Shown: positions 10,191-20,926 of the stretch, in pieces | Position numbering within the stretch: the first letter of the stretch is position 1 | Layout of the letters: each line of letters starts with the position of its first letter | DNA from: Magnolia sinica | Lineage: Eukaryota; Streptophyta; Magnoliopsida; Magnoliales; Magnoliaceae | Assembly (NCBI RefSeq): GCF_029962835.1 | Contig: NC_080573.1 | Coordinates: 32,853,001-32,917,000, forward strand | Reading direction: 5' to 3' | DNA: 64,000 bases | Made by a program: the position numbers and the translations under genes | The notes under the pieces: model-generated | Databases searched by the model: none | What the model was told of the DNA's origin: nothing | The model's input: the letters and a program-made list of their open reading frames with translations, nothing else

Positions 10191-13184
10191 TCAGCCAGAT
10201 AAGAACGGACCATGAATGAAATAATCTTTATAACCAGGGTCCGCCAAAGAAATTACCTCAACATCTTGATTAACCAATCCCAGACAAGTGATGTGAGTTC
10301 TCATGAACTGTGCCATTTGAAATGAGGTAACTGACACTGTCGTCAAATAATTTAAGGACTTCTGCTCGAACGACTTCTTCCATGTTAGGATCACGCTTCC
10401 TTTGCATTTCACGCGACATTTCCACAGCATGATCCATACATATCGTGGGGCATACTCCCTGTATTTCCATTATCTTCCGTTCAATTGCTGCCTTATATGC
10501 TCTGAGAACATTAAGCGCCTGCTCGCCTTTGTCTTCTCAGAGTTACAAGCTGTGCTGTCAGGAAGCGTCTCAGAGGGATGAAGAGGTTCCACTTTCGCTC
10601 TCCATTTTTCAGTCTCCAATATAGGAGTAGAGTCGAGCAATGCATTGACTTCATGGATGGGACTATCAATGTCAAAATCCATACCCGATTGTGCTAAGCA
10701 GGTCTCCAGAGGATCTTCAAAAGATGTACGGAAGGAGTCCTGCACAAGGCTCTCGATCATGTCCACTTCAAATATGTCATCCAAATCGGAGGGTTTTGTC
10801 CTGCATTAAAAACATTGAGTTTAATATTCATGTTACCAAAGGACAATTTCATAACTCCATTCCTGCAATTGATAATAGCATTAGATGTGGCCAAAAATGG
10901 ACGACCCAAAATGACTGGGATCCGACTATGAAGATTCTGGACAGGCCGAGTATCTATAACTATGAAATCCACTGGAAAATAAAATTTATCAACTTGGATT
11001 AACACATCTTCAATAACACCCCGGGGCACCCGTGACAGATCTATCGGCTAGTTGTAATGTTACCTTAGTCGGTTTCAACTCACCAAGTCCTAGCTGCTCA
11101 TAAACCGAATATGGTAACAAATTGACACTCGCCCCTAAATCAAGTAATGCCTTCCCGATCTTATGATCTCCTATGCCGCAAGAAATGGTGGGAGCTCCTG
11201 GATCCCTAAATTTAGGAGGGGTGTTATGTTAAATCATGGAGCTGAGCGCTCTGCAAGGAAGACTTTCTTATGAACATTCTGCTTACGCTTTTGAGTGCAT
11301 AAATCTTTAAGAAACTTAGCGTAAGCAAGGACTTGCTTGATAGCGTCAAGCAACGGGATGTTGACTTGCACTTTTTGAAACACATCCAAAATTTCATCAA
11401 AGTTATTTCTTTTCTTTATCGGTGCCAGACGTTGAGGAAAGGGTGCTTTGGGCACATAAGGTGGCATATTAGTGGCTCTTGGAGAATCAGAGAGCTTTTG
11501 GACTTTGGATGCATTGGTATGGCTCTGTGCTTCACTTTCTTTTGTTTTAGAATTTGATTCATCCCCAGGCATCTCTATTCCATATCAATCTGCTTGCCTG
11601 ATCTAAGGGTAGTGATCGATTTGGCTGTTCATGATATTGCCCTTGGTTGGAATTAGAGCCAATCTCATCTTGTCCCTTTGGATTAGCCTCGGGTTGGCTA
11701 GGAACGTGCCCTTCTCTCTCTCACTCAATGTGGCACTAGTTGACCCATTTGTACTTCCAACTTGGCAATGGATTGTGCATTTGCATGTAAGCTTTGCTGG
11801 CCAGTAAGGTTTGTTGGGTGTCTTTTTGGAATTGGAGAGAACTCCGCATGAAAAGATGGAGTGTATCCTCAAGAGATGGTTTCCTTGATTGTGTAGGCAG
11901 TTGTTGATATTGTGGAAATTGTTGAGGTTGTTGACTGCCAACTTGGAGGTGCGGTTGCATGGGAGGATTTCCAGATGGTCCTCCTTGTTGTGGTCCTTTT
12001 GCCCAAGAGAAATTTGGATGTCTAGCCCACCCCGGGTTGTATGTGTTCGAGTAAGGATCATTCCCAGATTTTTGAAAAGTGTTCATAGCATGAACTTGTT
12101 CAGAGAGAAGTTCTGAATGCTGCACCAGATGGACAAGACTGCATAGGATGGGCAGGACTGGAACATGTGGCATATGCCTCGACTTGAGCTGTTTGTGGTG
12201 GTCCATTATTCAATACCAGAGCATCAACTTTCTTTGTCAGGTTATCAAGCTTGGCACTTAGCTCTGGTATGACTCCTATCTCATATATACCACCTCTCTT
12301 TTGTTGTTGGGGACTTCTATCACCTCTATTTGAATAATCCCATTGCTGGGAATTTTCGCACAAAGTTTCAAAGAAGTTCCACGCTTCGACATCACTTTTG
12401 GTCATGAATGACCCTCCACTGGTGGCATCAACCATGCGACGGTTCTGTGGTGTCAGACCGTCATAGAAGTATTGAACTTGTTGCCACTTCTCAAAACCAT
12501 GGTGAGGATATTTAAGAAGCAAGTCCTTCCATCTTTCCCAACATTCATGAAAGTGCTCGCCCTCTTTTTGTGTGAAGTTAGTGATTTCTCTACGGAGGGC
12601 ATTGGTTTTGTGAACGGGGAAGAACTTGTTTAAGAACTTCTTAGACAATTGGTCCCATGTAGTGATAGATCCAACTTCTAGAGAATTCAACCATGCTTTC
12701 GCCTTATCCTTCAAAGAAAAAGGAAACAGGCGTAGGCGGATCGAATCGTCTGAGAAGTTTTGGAACTTAAAGGTGGAGCAAATGTTTAAGAATTCTTCAC
12801 ATGATGATATGGGTCCTCTTTGACCAAACCATAAAAGGAAGGCAACAAATGTATGTCTCCATGTTTAAGTTCAAAGTGTGCTGCCGTAGTGGTTGGCAAC
12901 ACTATGCATGAAGGCGCATTAAATTGGACAGGAGCTGAATAATCTTTGAGAGCTTTAACTTCAGTCTCATTCGCCATTTCAACAGAATTATTTCTCAATC
13001 TTTCACGAATTGTTCTTTCAATCTCAGGATCAAACGGTGCTAGTTCTAAATCCAGAGATCTACGTCCTAGCATAAACTGTGAGATTCTAAAACAAGTTAA
13101 AATTATGTAAATGAGAATGGGAAGAAAGAACCCAAAAAAGGAGATGATTGATGTCTGAAGAAGAGCTCCTCCTTTTGAAGACAA
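10191..13184 (-). pseudogene. gag-protease-(truncated RT) pseudogene, left body
   Basis: The same gene as in the right body, but broken by at least five frameshifts. Readable pieces lie at 12786-13184 (gag start), 12100-12714 (core gag), 11736-12206 and 11603-12061 (Gln/Pro-rich part in two frames), 11234-11572 (linker to protease), 10757-11029 (end of protease) and 10191-10784 (linker plus RT start). Unlike the right body, it keeps an uninterrupted frame across the end of the protease. The last readable part has the RT-entry text EEVVRAEVLKLF and then shifts frame into SLADPGYKDY, which resembles the extreme end of a gypsy integrase. RT proper, RNase H and the integrase core are absent. Confidence 0.88.
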
Positions 13185-13817
13185 TGTTATTTAGCAGCTT
13201 CCTTCCTTAATTCCTATAAACAAAAAGAAAACAAAAATAAATTAAATTTACTAAAATAATGCTAGAAAAAATCCTAAGCAACGGTTAATTTCTAAAAAAA
13301 AAAAAAAAAAAGTTTGTAATCTTAGAAAATAAAAGCTAAGTTAGTTTCTAAAAAGGGAAAATTTCTAAAAAAAAAAAAAAAAGAATAAAATAAAATAAAA
13401 AAATTAGGAAATTAGAAAATAAGAGAGAAACTTCCTATAAAATAAAAATAAATAAATAAATAAATAAAACCTAAAGACCCCTTAAAAAAAATAATAAAAC
13501 CTAAACTAGAAAAGAGAAAGTTACTTGAAAGAAGAATCAAAATCTAGAATTAGAAAATAGGAAATTTCTAAAAATAAATAAAATAGCCTGGAAATAGAAA
13601 CTTTCTAAAAAAAACCTTAATTCTAAAAATAGAAATTAGAAAAAAAAAATAGAAAAATTGGAAAGAGATTACCAAAGTAGTAGTTTATGTCAGGTCCCTA
13701 CAAAACAGGAAATAGGTTAGTTAAAAAAAAAAATTTTAACCTAAAGTTAGTCAAAAAACCTAAGACTATGAATTATGATAAGAGAGAATCCTAAATCCAA
13801 TTTGGAACGAAACAGTC
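13185..13817 (-). other. 5' leader of left body
   Basis: Very A-rich plus strand (poly-U in the transcript sense) with many AAATAAAT and TTTCTAAAAA runs between the PBS and gag. No coding content. The right body has the same leader (20279-20910) with different homopolymer lengths. Confidence 0.7.
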
Positions 13818-13835
13818 CCCGGCAACGGCGCCAAA
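13818..13835 (-). other. Primer-binding site, tRNA-Asp type (intact)
   Basis: The minus strand reads TGGCGCCGTTGCCGGGGA, complementary to the 3' end (including CCA) of plant tRNA-Asp, the primer used by Athila-type elements. It lies five bases inside the end of LTR 2. Confidence 0.85.
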
Positions 13836-13839
13836 AACT

Positions 13840-15952
13840 TGATGTTTTATTTAAACCAACATGATTTAAATGATTTTTAAACTCGCAAGTATACGAATCA
13901 GATGTAGATACGGTACGTATTACGAGATCGTTCCCACGAGGACTGGTCGTCACAATTCAAATCTATGATTCTCCTTAACTAATCCAACAAATAATGGAAT
14001 GAATTACTAAGCACAATTTTATGAAAAATAATTAATTAAGAACAGGGAAGAAAATTCAATCAGAGAGAGAGCACTAGGACTTTCGAATCCACCCCTAATT
14101 ATCCTAACCCTTGTTTTGTCTGTTGATTCACCTTGATCTAGATTGATACCACTTAAATAGAGAAAGCACAATCTGTGTCCTTAATCGGGCATACAGACTG
14201 TCTAATTCCTTTAAGCAATGCCATGAATGATATATCCCATATCCTTGGTCGGGTACATGGAATGTACATTCATTAAAGCACCCTGTTTCTTCCTCTATAG
14301 GAAACCGGTTCTTGCTCAGACACAAGCACCTATAATAAGCATCCAAACAACATCCATATATATACTTTGGTCAAGTTCATAGATGGAGAAGTATAGAATT
14401 TAAACCCATAAAGCCCACTTAGAGAAAGAGACAAATTAATTAATATTCAAAGTAAATCAACCAATACAAGAGCTAATCAAATTAGGGGCTTCATCTCAGC
14501 CCTAGCTGAGAGATTAGTGACCAATAAAATCCATAAAAAAATATTAAATAAAATTCATAAAAAAAACGACAAACCAAACAATCTCTCTCTCTTTTCTTTC
14601 TTCTCTTTCTTCTCTTTCTTCTCTCCCTTGCTTCAGATCTGGAATCCCCTGGTTCCGAATGCCTTTTCCAAAACTCCCCTTTTATAGCTGCTGGATGGCT
14701 GGGGTCGGTGGTAGAGTCGTAGAAGGACTCGAAGTGTAATTTTTCGCAGCCGTGATCGGTGGGCCCCACAGAGGTGTTTTCTGGAAAATCCACCCCGTCC
14801 ATTGGATTCGGAACGAAATTTCAGTCAAGAATGGGTGGATTCGAAGGTCCATTAGCGCGGCCCAGAGAAGAAAATACAAAAAGATCAGTTTTGAACGTCG
14901 CCAAGTAGCCCTTTTGTGGCCTCTGTATCACGCACGTGTGCACGCATGAGAGAAGAATATCAGCATGATTTTGAAGCTCTCGAACCACTCTACGGGATGG
15001 ACGGCTCGGATCGGCCGTACGGTTAACGGGTGGGGTCCACAAACAGCCGCAAAAACAGACAGCGACCGTCCGTTACACGGACGCGAAACCCGTTGCTGTT
15101 GTGATGGTGGGGTCCACATACTTGGTATTATAGAAATCCACTCCGTTCATTGGATGGAGAGTGAAAAAACGGTTGGGAATGCTCAATTTTGAGTTATTTT
15201 TGTGGTGGCCCACAGAGTTTTGAACTCACCGTCCGTTTTACCATTGAACGGTTGAAAAACTAGTATTCATTATACTTTCCATTTCCGTCACCTTGGCGTG
15301 GATTGTGGCTGCCCCAGGAAGCGGATGGATGGTTTGGATTGTCCATTTGGACAATAGGTGGGACCCACAACCCGTCCCAGCGGTGCGGTGCGCAGCCGGC
15401 GCACGTGTGCTTTACGCACACACTCACGCATGTGGGGCCCAATGTAATGTTTGTGGGAAATCTGCACCGTCCATCCTTTCCTTCATATAATTCCAACCGC
15501 CAAAACCAAGTTTGAGGCAGTTCCAAATATCAGGTGGGCCCCAAAGTGAAGATTAATGGGCTGATCTGTCCATTGGACCACTTTCCGAGATCCTCAATGG
15601 CTGAAATTTAATATGTACGGTTAATTTACGGCCCTCATCTCATGTATGAAGTTTCGAACTGATCGGATAGCGGGAACCATGTGATCTTGCATTCTGGACC
15701 CTTTTCGGGCCCCTTTGGCTTGCTTTCCTCAGATCTCAGGCGTGTAAAATCTTCATTATTGGTTCTCTGGAGTCCATCCCGTGCTCTGGAGACTTTGGAT
15801 CATGAAATCCATGCCTTTAACATCAATTTTCAATTAACGCTCCTGACTCCATCCTATAACAAAAATACAATTAAAATACTCCATTAAGCATTATCATATA
15901 CGTAAAATATGGTAATTACTGGGGTCTGATATGCAATATTTGACCCTGATCA
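13840..15952 (-). repeat. LTR 2 (shared middle LTR), 2113 bp
   Basis: This LTR serves as the 5' LTR of the left body (PBS at 13818-13835) and the 3' LTR of the right body (polypurine tract at 15953-15963). It lacks about 78 bp present in the other two copies (junction near 15371) and has a clustered set of differences at 14838-14860. A minus-strand TATA box lies at 14679-14687. Confidence 0.9.
14679..14687 (-). promoter_or_regulatory. TATA box of LTR 2
   Basis: CTATAAAAG on the minus strand, same position as in LTR 1. Confidence 0.7.
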
Positions 15953-15963
15953 CAACCCCCAAC
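15953..15963 (-). other. Polypurine tract, right body
   Basis: The same GGTTGGGGGTTG text directly abuts LTR 2. Confidence 0.7.
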
Positions 15964-17270
15964 CAGCATTTTGCTAGTCCCGAGCAAAGTATGCGAAAAA
16001 TAATTTTAGAAATAAAAGATGATTCCTGTAACTCAAGTAACTTGTGAACAGACAGCTGAGATGTGAAAATTCTAAGATTCATGAATGGTAAGTAGAATTT
16101 TCTCCTGAAATCAAGCTCACAGTAAACTTCATAATCGAGTTCAACATATTAATCCATTAATTAGAACATTTCTGAACATCGAGCTCCATGAATGTAAAGT
16201 GTAATCTCGACTTACAAACATTAAGAGATCCAATTGTCAATCTCATGATATCATTGGTAATTCGTGACAACCAAGCTTGAAACCAACACTTATCTCACAG
16301 ATTAATTTTTAATTTTACCAACCTTTGATTTTCTTTATGAGCAGTAACGCAAATGAGGGGAATCAAATTCTTACCTATAGGGAGCAAACCTATGGCGAAA
16401 ACTCGTCGCCTCATTTTTTATAAGTCAACTATGGAGAATCAAATCTATACCTATAGGGAGCAAACCTATGGCGAAGATTATGTGACTTAGCCTTTTAATT
16501 CTTCTTTTTACCAAGTTAATCATTCAGTTATCGAACCAAAACTTAATGTGCAAGCGAGATGTGATATGTAAAATCATGACTCAATCAATGTTCACAACGT
16601 CTAATCATGGATTAACAATTCAAAATTGACTGTGAAATCAAGCAGATGGCTGAATCTAAGAGTCATTAGTTACCAACATCAGGTATCTTATAATGTTAAA
16701 ATCACAACTATCCTTCAAAGTCACTTTGAATTCAATAGAAATTCAGAAAAAATTTTAAAATTTTCACAAATTTTCCTCAGGACTAAGAAAATACTGATTA
16801 GGTACCCTAATCTCCCACCCCCAACCAAAAATCTACATTGTCCTCAATGTATTAGAAATAAACAAGTAATGCACATGAGACAACGAGAATAAAAGAGGAG
16901 TGATGAAAAGACAATACCTGGATGGAGAATCAAGAAGCTTTCTCAAAATTTGTGAAAAATTTCAACGTAAAAGCGAGTTAGCACAAGAGAGAAATCAACA
17001 TAAGCAAAAATAACAAAAAGAAAAATAAAAGAAGAGCCTACCTATACCACTTTCGCAGGTGCTCTCGATTGCATTTAGCGCATGCAACAAGCCTTTAAAC
17101 CCCTAGGTTACCCCTAGTGGACGAGTTGTAGTCTCGTGAGGGTTTGCAGTAATGTTACCCACAAACATTGAAGTAACTAACTAAGAAAATAATGAAAATG
17201 AATGAAATAAAAAGCAATACAATAAAGCAAAAGGCTGGGTTGCCTCCCATGAGCGCTAAGTTTAACGTCT
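15964..17270 (-). other. 3' noncoding region of right body
   Basis: Near-identical to 8881-10190, including the GGGAGGCAACC phrase and the duplicated TACCTATAGGGAGCAAACC. Confidence 0.65.
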
Positions 17271-18007
17271 TCAGCCAGACAAGAACAGACCATGAATGAA
17301 ATAATCTTTATAACCAGGGTCCGCCAAAGAAATTACCTCAACATCTTGATTAACCAATCCCAGACAAGTGATGTGAGTTCTCATGAACTGTGTCATTTGA
17401 AATGAGGTAACTGACACTGTCGTCAAATAATTTAAGGACTTCTGCTCGAACGACTTCTTCCATGTTAGGATCACGCTTCCTTTGCATTTCACGCGACATT
17501 TCCACAGCATGATCCATACATATCGTGGGGCATACTCCCTGTATTTCCACTATCTTCCGTTCAATTGCTGCCTTATATGCTCTAAGAACATTAAGCAGCC
17601 TGCTCGCCTTTGTCTTCTCAGAGTTACAAACTGTGCTGTCAGGAAGAGTCTCAGAGGGATGAAGAGGTTCCACTTTCGCTCTCCATTTTTCAGTCTCCAA
17701 TATAGGAGTAGAGTCGAGCAATGCATTGACTTCATGGATGGGACTATCAATGTCAAAATCCATGCCCGATTGTGCTAAGCAGGTCTCAAGAGGATCTTCA
17801 AAAGATGTACGGAAGGAGTCCTGCACAAGGCTCTCGATCATGTCCACTTCAAATATGTCATCCAAATCTGAGGGTTGCTGTCCTGCATTAAAAACATTGA
17901 GTTTAATATTCATGTTACCAAAGGACAATTTCATAACTCCATTCCTGCAATTGATAACAGCATTAGATGTGGCCAAAAATGGACGACCCAAAATGACTGG
18001 AATCTAA
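17271..18007 (-). pseudogene. Protease end, linker and RT start, right body
   Basis: This continues the gag-protease frame beyond the 2-bp deletion. A TAG (18004-18006), at a position where the left body has an Arg codon, is a second break. From 17991 the frame is open for 213 aa: GRPFLATSN (conserved protease end), a linker, the RT-entry motif EEVVRAEVLKLF, then HENSHHLSGIG and a stop. The overlapping frame 17271-17510 carries SLADPGYKDYFIHG, matching the style of an integrase C-terminus. I infer that a large internal deletion fused the start of RT to the end of integrase. Confidence 0.8.
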
Positions 18008-20278
18008 CTATGAAGATTCTGGACAGGCTGAGTATCTATAACTATGAAATCCACGAAAATAAAATTTATCAACCTGGATTAACACATCTTCAATAATACC
18101 CCAGGGCACCTTGACAGATCTATCGGCTAGTTGTAATGTTACCTTAGTCGGTTTCAACTCACCAAGTCCTAGCTGCTCATAAACCGAATATGGTAACAAA
18201 TTGACACTCGCCCCTAAATCAAGTAATGCCTTCCCGATCTTATGATCTCCTATGCCGCAAGAAATGGTGGGAGCTCCTGGATCCCTAAATTTAGGAGGGG
18301 TGTTATGTTGAATCATGGAGCTGAGCTGCTCTGCAAGGAAGACTTTCTTATGAACATTCTGCTTACGCTTTTGAGTGCATAAATCTTTAAGAAACTTAGC
18401 GTAAGCAAGGACTTGCTTGATAGCGTCAAGCAACGGGATGTTGACTTGCACTTTTTGAAACACATCCAAGATTTCATCAAAGTTATTTCTTTTCTTTATT
18501 GGTGCCAGACGTTGAGGAAAGGGTGCTTTGGGCACATAAGGTGGCATATTAGTGGCTCTTGGAGAATCAGAGAGCTTTTGGACTTTGGATGCATTGGTAT
18601 GGCTCTCTGCTTCATCTTGATCTTCTGTTTTAGAATTTGATTCATCCCCAGGCATTTCTATTCTGTTATCAATCTGCTTGCCTGTCCTAAGGGTAGTGAT
18701 CGATTTGGCCTGTTCATGATATTGCCCTTGGTTGGAATTAGAGCCAATCTCATACTGTCCCTTTGGATTAGCCTCAGGTTGGCTAGGGAACGTGCCCTTC
18801 TCTCTCTCACTCAATGTGGCAGCTAGTTGACCCATTTGTACTTCCAGCTTGGCAATGGATTGTGCATTTGCATGTAAGCTTTGCTGGTTGGCCAGTAAGG
18901 TTTGTTGGGTGTCTTTTTGGAATTGGAGAGAACTCTGCATGAAAAGATGGAGTGTATCCTCAAGAGATGGTTTCCTTGATTGTGTAGGCAGTTGTTGATA
19001 TTGTGGAAATTGTTGAGGTTGTTGACTGCCAACTTGGAGGTGCGGTTGCATGGGAGGATTTCCAGATGGTCCTCCTTGTTGTGGTCCTTTTGCCCAAGAG
19101 AAATTTGGATGTCTAGCCCACCCTGGGTTGTATGTGTTCGAGTAAGGATCATTCCCAGATTTTTGAAAAGTGTTCATAGCATGAACTTGTTCAGAGAGAA
19201 GTTCTGGGAATGCTGCACCAGATGGACAAGACTGCATAGGATGGGACGGACTAGAACATGTGGCATATGCCTCGACTTGAGCTGTTTGTGGTGGTCCATT
19301 ATTCAATACCAGAGCATCAACTTTCTTTGTCAGGTTATCAAGCTTGGCACTTAGCTCTGGTATGACTCCTATCTCATATATACCACCTCTCTTTTGTTGT
19401 TGGGGACTTCTATCACCTCTATTTGAATAATCCCATTGCTGGGAATTTTCGCACAAAGTTTCAAAGAAGTTCCACGCTTCGACATCACTTTTGGTCATGA
19501 ATGACCCTCCACTGGTGGCATCAACCATGCGACGGTTCTGTGGTGTCAGACCGTCATAGAAGTATTGAACTTGTTGCCACTTCTCAAAACCATGGTGAGG
19601 ATATTTAAGAAGCAAGTCCTTCCATCTTTCCCAACATTCATGAAAGTGCTCGCCCTCTTTTTGTGTGAAGTTAGTGATTTCTCTACGGAGGGCATTGGTT
19701 TTGTGAACGGGGAAGAACTTGTTTAAGAACTTCTTAGACAATTGGTCCCATGTAGTGATAGATCCAACTTCTAGAGAATTCAACCATGCTTTCGCCTTAT
19801 CCTTCAAAGAAAAAGGAAACAGGCGTAGGCGGATCGAATCGTCTGAGAAGTTTTGGAACTTAAAGGTGGAGCAAATGTTTAAGAATTCCTTCACATGATG
19901 ATATGGGTCCTCTTTGTCCAATCCATAAAAGGATGGCAACAATTGTATGACTCCAGGTTTAAGTTCAAAGTGTGCTGCCGTAGTGGTTGGCAACATTATG
20001 CATGAAGGCGCATTAAATTGGACAGGAGCTGAATAATCTTTGAGAGCTTTAACTTCAGTCTCATTCGCCATTTCAACAGAATTATTTCTCAATCTTTCAC
20101 GAATTGTTCTTTCAATCTCAGGATCAAACGGTGCTAGTTCTAAATCCAGAGATCTACGTCCTAGCATAAACTGTGAGATTCTAAAACAAGTTAAAATTAT
20201 GTAAATGAGAATGGGAAGAAAGAACCCAAAAAAGGAGATGATTGATGTCTGAAGAAGAGCTCCTCCTTTTGAAGACAA
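18008..20278 (-). CDS. gag-pro: gag-aspartic protease ORF, right body (756 aa, near intact)
   Basis: This is the longest open frame in the window. Residues about 126-260 form the retrotransposon gag core (motifs DKAKAWLNSL, FPVHKTNALRREI, GEHFHECWERWKDLL, FYDGLTPQNR). Residues 338-351 are a zinc-knuckle remnant in which C341, H346 and C351 remain but the first cysteine is Tyr338. Residues 375-500 are Gln/Pro-rich. Residues 681-742 are a retropepsin-like protease with active site DLGAS at 687-691. Residues 1-37 look like translated leader, and Met38 (20167), just before GRRSLDLELAPFDPE, is the likelier start. The frame then leaves its natural path: a 2-bp deletion near 18052 ends it with a short foreign tail. 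It would supply structural protein but no polymerase. Confidence 0.88.
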   Translation of the reverse strand: MSSKGGALLQTSIISFFGFFLPILIYIILTCFRISQFMLGRRSLDLELAPFDPEIERTIRERLRNNSVEMANETEVKALKDYSAPVQFNAPSCIMLPTTTAAHFELKPGVIQLLPSFYGLDKEDPYHHVKEFLNICSTFKFQNFSDDSIRLRLFPFSLKDKAKAWLNSLEVGSITTWDQLSKKFLNKFFPVHKTNALRREITNFTQKEGEHFHECWERWKDLLLKYPHHGFEKWQQVQYFYDGLTPQNRRMVDATSGGSFMTKSDVEAWNFFETLCENSQQWDYSNRGDRSPQQQKRGGIYEIGVIPELSAKLDNLTKKVDALVLNNGPPQTAQVEAYATCSSPSHPMQSCPSGAAFPELLSEQVHAMNTFQKSGNDPYSNTYNPGWARHPNFSWAKGPQQGGPSGNPPMQPHLQVGSQQPQQFPQYQQLPTQSRKPSLEDTLHLFMQSSLQFQKDTQQTLLANQQSLHANAQSIAKLEVQMGQLAATLSEREKGTFPSQPEANPKGQYEIGSNSNQGQYHEQAKSITTLRTGKQIDNRIEMPGDESNSKTEDQDEAESHTNASKVQKLSDSPRATNMPPYVPKAPFPQRLAPIKKRNNFDEILDVFQKVQVNIPLLDAIKQVLAYAKFLKDLCTQKRKQNVHKKVFLAEQLSSMIQHNTPPKFRDPGAPTISCGIGDHKIGKALLDLGASVNLLPYSVYEQLGLGELKPTKVTLQLADRSVKVPWGIIEDVLIQVDKFYFRGFHSYRYSACPESS

Positions 20279-20910
20279 TGTTATTTAGCAGCTTCCTTCC
20301 TTAATTCCTATAAACAAAAAGAAAACAAAAATAAATTAAATTTACTAAAATAATGCTAGAAAAAATCCTAAGCAACGGTTAATTTCTAAAAAAAAAAAAA
20401 GTTTGTAATCTTAGAAAATAAAAGCTAAGTTAGTTTCTAAAAAGGGAAAATTTCTAAAAAAAAAAAAAAAAAATAAAATAAAATAAAATAATTAGGAAAT
20501 TAGAAAATAAGAGAGAAACTTCCTATAAAAAAAAAATAATAAATAAATAAATAAATAAATAAAACCTAAAGACCCCTTAAAAAAAAATAATAAAACCTAA
20601 ACTAGAAAAGAGAAAGTTACTTGAAAGAAGAATCAAAATCTAGAATTAGAAAATAGGAAATTTCTAAAAATAAATAAAATAGCCTGGAAATAGAAACTTT
20701 CTAAAAAAAACCTTAATTCTAAAAATAGAAATTAGAAAAAAAATAGAAAAATTGGAAAGAGATTACCAAAGTAGTAGTTTATGTCAGGTCCCTACAAAAC
20801 AGGAAATAGGTTAGTTTCTAAAAAAAAAAATTTAACCTAAAGTTAGTCAAAAAACCTACGACTATGAATTAGGATAAGAGAGAATCCTAAATCCAATTTG
20901 GAACGAAAAA

Positions 20911-20920
20911 AACGGCGCCA
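20911..20920 (-). other. Primer-binding site of right body, truncated
   Basis: Only TGGCGCCGTT (minus strand) remains. The adjoining TGCCGGGGAC present at 13816-13825 is missing here and a short A run stands in its place. Priming would be crippled. Confidence 0.75.
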
Positions 20921-20926
20921 AAAACT

